Program-made: the position numbers and the translations under genes
Notes under the pieces: generated by a model
Database searches by the model: none
What the model was told of the DNA's origin: nothing
What the model saw: the letters and a program-made list of their open reading frames with translations, nothing else
From: Verrucomicrobia bacterium TMED56
GTDB lineage: Bacteria > Verrucomicrobiota > Verrucomicrobiia > Opitutales > Seribacteraceae
Length of the DNA stretch: 8,677 nt
Direction: 5' to 3'
Assembly (NCBI GenBank): GCA_002167265.1
Contig: NHDJ01000136.1
Location: 1 to 8,677 of the forward strand
Shown: positions 1 through 6,240 of the stretch, piece after piece
Layout: the number at the start of each line of letters is the position of its first letter
Numbering within the stretch: position 1 is the stretch's first letter

Positions 1-881
1 GCATCAAAAGATGCGTTATCATCAGCACTTAGAATAATATCATTCAATTGAATCCCACCCTCCGGAAACGGCCCACCCTCTTCAAGTAAAAGTTTTATTT
101 CCGAAAGATTTTTAGATAGGTAAGGATAATTATCTGTTAAACTCTCAGTATCGATTGTAAAACGTAGTCCATCCTCCAAATCAGAGAGGATTACGATTTT
201 GGAAGCCAATTCGATCATTGAAGTTTCTATCTCACGAGTCGCGTTTGCTTCAGAGATAAATTTTTGATCGTTTGAAGGATATTTAACTACACCCCTAAGA
301 TGTAGAGTCCTAAGCTTGCGAGAAATTTCTGAAAAAAGATCGACTCCGTCCGGAAAATCTCTCCATTTTTGTAAAAGAGGGATTTCCTCCGTTTCAATAG
401 TCAAATTAAAATTCGACTCGATTTCTTTTATAAGTGATTGATTTGCCTGATCTTTATCTAATTCGGAAAGGGTTGCGATCGCAAGCAATCCATCCTGTAA
501 ACGAATCAAAGCTTTCGTAAATGCTTCTTCCCCTGCAAAATTTTGTGCAAATTCCCTTGGGGTACTACTCCGAATCCATTCTTCTGCCTCCCTCCGTCGA
601 ACTTCACTAAGAAATTTAAATGAGCGGTCCGCATATACATTTTCAGGAGCGACTTCTCCAAGCGTCCTCAGACTAGGAGGATCTTGACCAACAAAGCAAA
701 TGAAAATAAGTGCTGTAGCAAAAATAACAGTGAGTACAGATTGCCTACCCCATTTTCTCCAAGAATTTTCACCCTTATACTTTTGGCCTTCGAGCTTTTC
801 TTCACGAACCAGTTCCTTTCTGCGTTTGGCACGCTCTCGATTGGATCTGCGCCTCGAGTTCTTTTTTTCCTCTTTTACCAT
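1..881 (-). CDS. 7TM-HD family phosphohydrolase (PgpH/YqfF-like), N-terminal part, runs off the window
   Basis: This reading frame is open from an ATG at 881 down to the window edge: 293 codons with no stop. An in-frame TAG lies five codons upstream of the ATG, so the start is well fixed. Residues 1-47 are very basic and charged (runs of K, R and E), which suggests a cytoplasmic tail. Residues 48-65 form one hydrophobic helix. After it comes a long soluble stretch whose beginning (about 74-100, GEVAPENVYADRSF followed by a basic/acidic helix) matches the opening of the extracytoplasmic 7TMR-HDED domain. In the known family this domain precedes seven membrane helices and a cytoplasmic HD phosphohydrolase; Listeria PgpH hydrolyses cyclic di-AMP. 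Those catalytic parts lie outside this window, so the activity is inferred. The position directly after phoH (19-nt gap) is a widespread arrangement and supports the call. No Shine-Dalgarno is visible (TCTAAGTGT before the ATG). Translation is probably coupled to or cotranscribed with phoH. Confidence 0.85.
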   Translation of the reverse strand, partial: MVKEEKKNSRRRSNRERAKRRKELVREEKLEGQKYKGENSWRKWGRQSVLTVIFATALIFICFVGQDPPSLRTLGEVAPENVYADRSFKFLSEVRRREAEEWIRSSTPREFAQNFAGEEAFTKALIRLQDGLLAIATLSELDKDQANQSLIKEIESNFNLTIETEEIPLLQKWRDFPDGVDLFSEISRKLRTLHLRGVVKYPSNDQKFISEANATREIETSMIELASKIVILSDLEDGLRFTIDTESLTDNYPYLSKNLSEIKLLLEEGGPFPEGGIQLNDIILSADDNASFD

Positions 882-900
882 ACACTTAGAAAACTAATCG

Positions 901-1857
901 CTATGAATTATTTGATGGAGGCTGATAGGCAGCGATGATGGAACTGACCAGTGGATGGCGAACTACATCGTCATGATCGAATTCATGAAAATGAAGGCCT
1001 TTAACTTTCTTAAGAATTCGACGAGCTTCAACGAGCCCAGACTCTTCCCGAGGAGGCAAGTCAATTTGGGTAAGATCTCCAGTTACAACCATCTTGCTAC
1101 CTTCCCCTAGCCTGGTTAGAAACATCATCATTTGAGAACGAGTAGTATTTTGAGCCTCGTCAAGTAATGCAAAGCATTTTCCCAGGGTCCTTCCTCTCAT
1201 GTATGCAAGTGGAGCAATTTCCACAACACCTGTTTCAACAAGTTTTCTAGCTTCAACCGGTCCAAGCACTTCATCCATTGCATCGTAAAGAGGACGGAGA
1301 TAGGGGAGTAATTTTTCTTCCAAATCACCGGGTAGAAAACCCAGTGCTTCTCCAGCTTCAACTGCGGGACGGGCCAGGACTATTCTTTGCACTTTGCCCT
1401 CAAGCAACGAGTGAAGTGCTGCAATCATTGCCAAAAAAGTTTTTCCCGTCCCTGCTGGTCCGATTCCAAAAATAAGATCATTCTTGAGCATTAGATCTAA
1501 AAACCTTCTTTGACCAAGATTACGTGGAACGACTGATTTTTTACGAATTTTCAAAACGAGTGGATCATTAAGCAAATTACGAAGTTCCATTTCCTTGCCT
1601 TGAGACACCTTTTCCAGGAATCTCATGAAATCTGACTTTTTCGTAACCATTCCCTGCTCTCTCCCCTTTTCCAATAGCGAAAAAAGCTCCCTGCATTTCT
1701 CAATCGCCCGAATTTCACCTTCCATTTTCAAGGCATTGCCCCTGGCCACAATTTTTAAACCCAAAGATGCTTCAACTTTTTTCAAATGATCTGGGTTTTC
1801 ACCATAGAGCATGTGAAACTGTCGTTCGGACTCAAATTCCAGCGTTTGTTCGCTCAT
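901..1857 (-). CDS. phoH: PhoH family ATPase (PhoH/PhoL, YbeZ-like)
   Basis: This 318-residue protein has the usual length and layout of the family. Residues about 5-65 form a small KH-like N-terminal domain, and residues about 100-312 the PhoH ATPase domain. Walker A is GPAGTGKT at 133-140. Walker B is FALLDEAQNTT at about 229-239. TGD at 259-261 is the sensor-type motif, RPAVEAGE at 163-170 is typical of the family, and DVVRHPLVSSI at 297-307 is the conserved C-terminal arginine-containing motif. Members bind ATP, and YbeZ works with the YbeY endoribonuclease in rRNA processing; some relatives have RNA-unwinding activity. The exact role here is inferred. The gene is the first of a minus-strand pair with the 7TM-HD phosphohydrolase; ybeY often follows in other genomes but would lie beyond the left edge. 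The ATG at 1857 is preceded by TTTTTAAAGTA, which has no Shine-Dalgarno. An in-frame TAA at 1873-1875 leaves no upstream ATG, GTG or TTG in frame except a possible GTT-type codon, so the start is well supported. Confidence 0.95.
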   Translation of the reverse strand: MSEQTLEFESERQFHMLYGENPDHLKKVEASLGLKIVARGNALKMEGEIRAIEKCRELFSLLEKGREQGMVTKKSDFMRFLEKVSQGKEMELRNLLNDPLVLKIRKKSVVPRNLGQRRFLDLMLKNDLIFGIGPAGTGKTFLAMIAALHSLLEGKVQRIVLARPAVEAGEALGFLPGDLEEKLLPYLRPLYDAMDEVLGPVEARKLVETGVVEIAPLAYMRGRTLGKCFALLDEAQNTTRSQMMMFLTRLGEGSKMVVTGDLTQIDLPPREESGLVEARRILKKVKGLHFHEFDHDDVVRHPLVSSIIAAYQPPSNNS

Positions 1858-1937
1858 TACTTTAAAAACATTTTACAGACTGAAAATATCGCTTACGAGC
1901 AGTCTAAAAATAATTTGTGCCTTCGGGGTTGGTAAAA

Positions 1938-1953
1938 CTTCATAGAGTTATTT
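1938..1953 (+). repeat. Left arm of a perfect 16-bp inverted repeat
   Basis: CTTCATAGAGTTATTT here is the exact reverse complement of positions 2061-2076. The arms are 107 nt apart (1954-2060). A match of this length in a 213-nt region is unlikely by chance, about 1 in 10,000 or less by hand estimate allowing for AT richness. Read on the minus strand, this arm carries the same AAATAACTCTATGAAG context that starts glgA. Its role is unknown. Confidence 0.9.
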
Positions 1954-1977
1954 AAAGATTAAAATATTTTATCTTCG

Positions 1978-2005
1978 TTGGCTATGCAAGGAATGATTGT
2001 ATAAA
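1978..2005 (+). promoter_or_regulatory. Possible sigma-70-type promoter for glgA
   Basis: TTGGCT (1978-1983) and TATAAA (2000-2005) are separated by 16 bp. This is a fair but not strong match to TTGACA and TATAAT. Transcription would start near 2012 and give a leader of about 60 nt. The element lies wholly inside the segment bounded by the inverted repeat arms. AT-rich DNA produces such matches easily, so this is tentative. Confidence 0.3.
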
Positions 2006-2023
2006 GGTTGCCAATTCGTGCGA

Positions 2024-2046
2024 TTATGGCATCAAGTCAGCCATGA
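2024..2046 (+). promoter_or_regulatory. Small hairpin in the glgA leader followed by a T run
   Basis: A stem of seven pairs, one of them G-U, joins 2024-2030 to 2040-2046 around a nine-base loop. It is followed by AAAA, one C and seven T (2052-2058), just before the glgA start. The shape is loosely that of an intrinsic terminator or attenuator, but the stem is weak (only three G-C pairs) and the T run is displaced by five bases. Confidence 0.25.
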
Positions 2047-2060
2047 AAAACTTTTTTTGG

Positions 2061-2076
2061 AAATAACTCTATGAAG
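2061..2076 (+). repeat. Right arm of the inverted repeat, covering the glgA start codon
   Basis: AAATAACTCTATGAAG contains the last ten leader bases and the first two codons of glgA (ATG at 2071). It is the exact reverse complement of 1938-1953. Because the arm includes the start codon, base pairing with the left arm in a long transcript would hide it, while inversion of the enclosed segment would leave the glgA coding sequence unchanged. Neither possibility is demonstrated. Confidence 0.9.
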
Positions 2077-3561
2077 ATTCTTTTCGTCAGTCCCGAAGTA
2101 AGCCCTTTTGCGAGAACAGGTGGATTGGGGGAGGTGGTGGGTAGTCTTCCCATTGCCCTGCGTAAAATGGGAGTGGATGCCCGAATTATTTGCCCTCTTC
2201 ACAGATGTTGCAAGGATCTTCCACTAAACAACATAAGTGGGGAAATTTCATTTCCTTCCAAACATTCAAAAATTCGTTCCAAAATCGCTCTATTTGATAA
2301 ATCCGAATCTTCAGTTCCAGTTTATTTTCTTATTAATCATGAATTGTTTGACAGGGAAGGAATTTACTCAGGAGAAAATACCGACTATCCTGACAACTGG
2401 TTACGCTCTTTCGTACTTTCTCACGCAGCCACTGAAATTGAGAGTTTAGTGGATTGGAAGCCAGATGTTCTGCATTCTCACGACTGGATGGCAGCACCGA
2501 CCTCTGCCTATTTGAACGCAAAGCTGGGAAAATTTACCAAAAAACCAGATCAAGGATCAGTTCTAACCATTCACAATTTGGAGCATCAGGGATCTTTTAG
2601 CAAACATGAGTTTGATTTATCCGGATTACCTTCAAAATACTGGGGAATGAACGGATTCGAACATCATACATCTTTAAATCTGCTTAAAGGAGGCATTCAG
2701 CACGCTCATAAACTGACAACCGTCAGCCCAACCTATGCAGCAGAAATCAAAACTCAGGAATTTGGACATGGGTTGGAGAAAAGCTTGCAATACAGAGGTG
2801 CTGATTTGATTGGCATATTAAACGGAATTAATGAAGAGATCTGGAATCCGATGACCGACCCCAATATTCATGCTCCAATTGACCCAAAAAATCCATTTGC
2901 CGGAAAGAAAGCATGTAAAGATGTTCTCCTTGAAGAATTCAAACTCAATCTGAATGAACAAATTCCATTGTTTGGGGTTGTATCAAGGCTTTATCATCAA
3001 AAGGGGTTGGATTTACTTCTCGAAATCATGCCGCAACTACTCAAGGATCAAGAAATTGGATGCGTGGTATTGGGAAGTGGAAATGAGAAGCAAGAAAAAG
3101 ACTTTTTGAAATTGGCTAAGCAGTTCCCGAAAGCCTTAGGTGTGCAGATAGGTTTTGACGACAAATTAGCCAGAAGAATTTTTGCAGGCAGTGATTTTTT
3201 CTTAATGCCAAGCAGGTTTGAACCATGTGGATTAGCCCAGCAATATGCCATGAGGTACGGTTCTATACCAATTGCAAGAAAAACAGGTGGACTATCCGAT
3301 ACTATTATCCAATCAAATGGAAAAAATAAGCCTGCAAATGGATATCTTTTTAAGGATGCAAAACCTGATTCTCTACTTCAGTCAATCAACCGAGCAACTA
3401 TAGACTGGCAGGAACCAGATGCTTTTTTGAAAATTAGAAAACAAGCAATGAATACACCATGCTCTTGGGATTTGGCGGCTTTAAAATTCAAAGAAGTCTA
3501 CAAGTGGAGCCTCAAGGAAGCTAGGATTACCGATACAGGATCAAGATTGTTTTCCAATTGA
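2071..3561 (+). CDS. glgA: Glycogen synthase (ADP-glucose type, GT5 family)
   Basis: The product transfers glucose from ADP-glucose to the growing alpha-1,4-glucan chain in the cytoplasm (EC 2.4.1.21). At 496 residues it is close to the usual 470-500. The N-terminal GT5 domain begins with MKILFVSPEVSPFARTGGLG and includes HSHDW (135-139), LTIHNLEHQG (165-174) and TTVSPTYAAEI (216-226). The NGINEEIWNP segment (251-260) leads into the second Rossmann domain. There SRLYHQKG (305-312), SRFEPCGLAQQ (381-391) and KTGGLSD (404-410) match the nucleotide-sugar site of GT-B enzymes, including the glutamate of EPCGL at 384. The N-terminal KTGGL motif of E. coli GlgA reads RTGGL here, a conservative K15R change; activity is still expected. 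The ATG at 2071 has only a weak GGAA eight bases upstream, but the protein start aligns exactly with the family. The gene is divergent from phoH and followed 53 nt later by a SNF2 gene on the same strand. No other glycogen gene is in the window. Confidence 0.96.
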   Translation: MKILFVSPEVSPFARTGGLGEVVGSLPIALRKMGVDARIICPLHRCCKDLPLNNISGEISFPSKHSKIRSKIALFDKSESSVPVYFLINHELFDREGIYSGENTDYPDNWLRSFVLSHAATEIESLVDWKPDVLHSHDWMAAPTSAYLNAKLGKFTKKPDQGSVLTIHNLEHQGSFSKHEFDLSGLPSKYWGMNGFEHHTSLNLLKGGIQHAHKLTTVSPTYAAEIKTQEFGHGLEKSLQYRGADLIGILNGINEEIWNPMTDPNIHAPIDPKNPFAGKKACKDVLLEEFKLNLNEQIPLFGVVSRLYHQKGLDLLLEIMPQLLKDQEIGCVVLGSGNEKQEKDFLKLAKQFPKALGVQIGFDDKLARRIFAGSDFFLMPSRFEPCGLAQQYAMRYGSIPIARKTGGLSDTIIQSNGKNKPANGYLFKDAKPDSLLQSINRATIDWQEPDAFLKIRKQAMNTPCSWDLAALKFKEVYKWSLKEARITDTGSRLFSN

Positions 3562-3614
3562 ACTTGCTCAAATCATTCATTGAGAGATAAAATTAAAACA
3601 AATTTTCTCACACT

Positions 3615-6119
3615 ATGATTTCTAACGGACCTTCTCGTAGTTTCACCCATCAGTCCATTGAGTCTTGGTTCCTTAAGCTTTCAAACTGTGAATGGGAGAA
3701 AATGTTTTCTGAGCAATCTCTAACAAATGGACGGAAGTACTATAAGAATGGCACTCTCAACGGTTTAGACATCAGTCAAAATCAAGTAATTTTCATACGT
3801 AAAATAAATCGTCAGGAAAGTTATTCTATCGTTGAATGGAATGGAAAAAATATCGAATTCAGAACTTCCCTGGACAGTGAAAAAACAGGACAGGCTCTTG
3901 CAGTTGCGGGGCTCTATGAATTAGAGGAATTGATTTCTGAAATTTATCAATGCGACCCGATGCTCGAGGAACATTTCGACTTTAAAAAAAAGACAATTAA
4001 AACTGTAGAATTAGTAGAAGAAAAAGGTAGTGAAAAAGAGCAAATTGAATATTCGCACAAACTATTGATAAGTTTGGAAGTTTCGAATCGAAAGGGTCTT
4101 AGTGCCACTCCATATTGGGAGTCTGACGCTGGGGAAAGATTCTCCGCATACTCGATGGATACCAGCACTAAACTTGGTAAACTCGACCGGCCAAAACTTA
4201 TGCGTTTTGCAAGGGAAGCATCGGATTACGGGTTTTCTTTTCACAGACAAAACGGATCTTTTTTACTCGAAGAATGGAATCAGGTTGCCAAGCTGGCCGA
4301 GGAAGGACTGAAGGAATGGGAGCAAACATTTTCCCTTGAATTCAATGGTGATGCGGAGCTTATAAGGAGGGGAAGGCAATCTATAAACTGGGAACTTCAG
4401 GCACAAAATCATGGCAGTGCCACAATGACTTTAAAAGATGCCTACCGGATCGGTTCAAAAAAATTGAAACTCAATCAGCTTCGGGGGATTACAAAGCTGG
4501 GGAATCAGTCAATGTTCCTTCACGGACATGGTTTGGTCAGGCTGGAAGAGAAACAGCTCGAGGATTTCGATTGGTGGAGACAAAACAAAGGTGAAAATGC
4601 AAATGGGGAGTGGCCCCGATATATGCTGTTTTCCCTTTTTGCGAGAAAACACCTTAAAACCAAACAGGATGGAGCTTTGGAAAAATGGCAGGGAATGGTT
4701 CGTGATCTTGAAACAAAGGATACTAAGATAAGTATCCCATTCTTACGACCTTATCAAAAAGAAGGTGTTGCAAGGATTCAGCTTCTTCATAAGCTTGGAT
4801 GTCACTGCCTCTTGGCTGATGAAATGGGGTTAGGGAAGACCATACAAGCACTGGCCATTCTTTCATTGCACAGAAAAACACCGCTTCCAAATTTAGTAGT
4901 ATGCCCAGCATCCGTGGTTCCAGTATGGATTAGTGAGTCTAAACGTCACTTCCCAAAAATTCAGGTAAAGGTACTCAAGCAGGGTTCGGTTTTTGATTCC
5001 AACCAAAAAGCATGTTTGTGGATTGCCAGCTATACCCAATTGCGCAGACATCGAAACCTTCTTGAAAAAAATCAATTTCAATATGCCATTCTCGACGAAG
5101 CCCAGATGATAAAAAATCCCAAGGCAAAAGTGACTCAAGCCTGCCTATCAATCCATGCCAATCATCGAATCGCACTCACTGGTACACCCGTGGAGAATTC
5201 CGCACTCGATCTATGGACTATATTTAGATTTCTTATGCCGGGATTGCTCGGCAACCGAAAAGAAATGGAAAAATCCATATTGATTGATCCAGGCAAAACA
5301 CACGAAATTCTTCGCAGGCAAGTTGCCCCTTTTGTTCTACGGAGGTTAAAAAACGAAGTTGCCAAGGAGTTGCCACCAAAAATTGAGGCAGATTTACCCT
5401 GCAGACTAAATGAGGAACAGACCAACACATACCGCCGACTTGCTGAGGAGGGTATTCTAGATCACGGTGAAAATTTACCAAATGCGATTCGCAATTCACC
5501 AACCCACCTCTTCGCTCTTTTAACGCGCCTCAGACAGAGTTGTTGCGACCTTGGACTGCTACCTCGCCATACCCGGAGAAGTTCATATGGGGCAAAGGGT
5601 GCAATACTTGTTCAAAAACTTAATGACTTATCAAAGTCAGGATCAAAAGCCATAATCTTCAGCCAATTTACATCCTTTCTTAATATTCTAGAAAAAGATC
5701 TAAGAGCTGAATTTCCAAGGCTTAAATTATTAAAGTTAACAGGAAATACAAGGGACAGGGCAAAACCGGTCAAAGAATTTCAGGATTGTAAGGATTCAGC
5801 AGTTATTCTTGCCTCCCTAAAAGCTGCCGGTACCGGGATTACCTTAACGGCGGCGGACTATGTTTTTCTAATGGACCCATGGTGGAATCCTGCCGTTGAG
5901 GAACAGGCTATCGATCGTGCCCACCGAATTGGTCGCGAAAAGCCTACTTTCATCTACAGAATGATTGCTCAGGGAACCATCGAAGAAAGGGTCAGACATT
6001 TACAATTGGAAAAAAAACAGACTTTTCAGGAGATTATTGGAGACCTAAATAAGCCTACCCAATTAAGTAAGCATTTTACGAATTTAAAGGAGTTAATTGA
6101 AATCAAAGAAATTAACTGA
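3615..6119 (+). CDS. SNF2-family helicase-like ATPase with a degenerate SWIM-like N-terminus
   Basis: This 834-residue protein is a complete Swi2/Snf2 DNA-translocating ATPase. Residues about 378-620 form the first RecA-like lobe: LRPYQKEG (377-384), Walker A DEMGLGKT (402-409), LVVCPASVV (427-435), DEAQ (494-497) and LTGTPVEN (521-528). Residues about 660-810 form the second lobe: IIFSQFTSF (680-688), AAGTGITLTAADYVFLMDPW at about 737-756 (motif V), and AIDRAHRIGR (765-774, motif VI with its arginines). All motifs look intact. Residues about 17-112 resemble the part around a SWIM zinc finger in bacterial SNF2 proteins (SLTNGRKYYKNGTL), but the CxC...CxH ligands are absent. Residues 150-370 are unassigned. 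Such proteins remodel protein-DNA complexes or assist transcription or repair; the specific role is unknown. The 53-nt gap after glgA has no terminator, so cotranscription is likely. The ATG at 3615 lacks a Shine-Dalgarno. The stop overlaps the convergent gene by 8 bp. Confidence 0.93.
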   Translation: MISNGPSRSFTHQSIESWFLKLSNCEWEKMFSEQSLTNGRKYYKNGTLNGLDISQNQVIFIRKINRQESYSIVEWNGKNIEFRTSLDSEKTGQALAVAGLYELEELISEIYQCDPMLEEHFDFKKKTIKTVELVEEKGSEKEQIEYSHKLLISLEVSNRKGLSATPYWESDAGERFSAYSMDTSTKLGKLDRPKLMRFAREASDYGFSFHRQNGSFLLEEWNQVAKLAEEGLKEWEQTFSLEFNGDAELIRRGRQSINWELQAQNHGSATMTLKDAYRIGSKKLKLNQLRGITKLGNQSMFLHGHGLVRLEEKQLEDFDWWRQNKGENANGEWPRYMLFSLFARKHLKTKQDGALEKWQGMVRDLETKDTKISIPFLRPYQKEGVARIQLLHKLGCHCLLADEMGLGKTIQALAILSLHRKTPLPNLVVCPASVVPVWISESKRHFPKIQVKVLKQGSVFDSNQKACLWIASYTQLRRHRNLLEKNQFQYAILDEAQMIKNPKAKVTQACLSIHANHRIALTGTPVENSALDLWTIFRFLMPGLLGNRKEMEKSILIDPGKTHEILRRQVAPFVLRRLKNEVAKELPPKIEADLPCRLNEEQTNTYRRLAEEGILDHGENLPNAIRNSPTHLFALLTRLRQSCCDLGLLPRHTRRSSYGAKGAILVQKLNDLSKSGSKAIIFSQFTSFLNILEKDLRAEFPRLKLLKLTGNTRDRAKPVKEFQDCKDSAVILASLKAAGTGITLTAADYVFLMDPWWNPAVEEQAIDRAHRIGREKPTFIYRMIAQGTIEERVRHLQLEKKQTFQEIIGDLNKPTQLSKHFTNLKELIEIKEIN
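6112..6119. other. Eight-base overlap of convergent stop codons
   Basis: TTAACTGA contains the TGA stop of the SNF2 gene (6117-6119, plus) and, on the minus strand, the TAA stop of the PEP-CTERM gene (6112-6114). There is no intergenic space and no hairpin-plus-T-run terminator at the junction, so transcripts from the two sides must run into each other's coding region unless Rho or another mechanism ends them. Confidence 0.9.
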
Positions 6120-6240
6120 GATTTTCAGGAATTTCATTTTCCTCCGCTGACTTTTTCTTTCTGTAGCGACGAACAAAATTATATCCTGGTACCATCAGTA
6201 AACTAGTAACCATGATGTAGGTGGATGGTTCCGGAACAGC
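6112..6240 (-). other. PEP-CTERM sorting signal and extra tail
   Basis: These bases encode about the last 42 residues. VPEPSTY is followed by a hydrophobic stretch of about 15 residues broken by P793 and G794, then RRYRKKK, then SAEENEIPENLS. In known PEP-CTERM proteins the basic cluster normally lies at or very near the end and the domain is cut by exosortase. Here twelve further residues run into the overlap with the SNF2 gene. Confidence 0.8.

Larger units (their letters stand above)
1858..2070. other. Divergent intergenic region between phoH and glgA
   Basis: These 213 nt are AT-rich and separate two divergently transcribed genes, so they must hold promoters for both. They contain a perfect 16-bp inverted repeat, one possible glgA promoter and a small hairpin just ahead of the glgA start, each listed separately. 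I found no convincing promoter for phoH; the best match (TTTACC, 18 bp, TATTTT on the minus strand) is too weak to list. No RNA gene or conserved ORF is apparent. On the minus strand a 16-codon frame (ATG at 1941-1943, TAA at 1893-1895) starts inside the left repeat arm. It is too short to call a gene. Confidence 0.8.

Noticed and set aside
684..938. 84-codon plus-strand frame
   Set aside because: It lies antisense across the phoH and 7TM-HD genes, both well supported by family motifs, and its product has no recognisable features.
1877..1905. AGACT/AGTCT inverted repeat upstream of phoH
   Set aside because: Five-base arms 19 nt apart are expected by chance in AT-rich DNA, and extension is interrupted by mismatches.
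1893..1943. Calling the 16-codon frame in the intergenic region a gene
   Set aside because: Too short, and its start context is explained by the inverted repeat; kept only as an observation.
3567..3584. Possible terminator after glgA
   Set aside because: The stem is only CTCAA/TTGAG around eight bases and is followed by AGATAAAATT, not a T run.
5162..5502. Overlapping minus-strand frames of 88 and 89 codons inside the SNF2 gene
   Set aside because: They are opposite the helicase core, whose motifs are continuous on the plus strand, so they are shadows.
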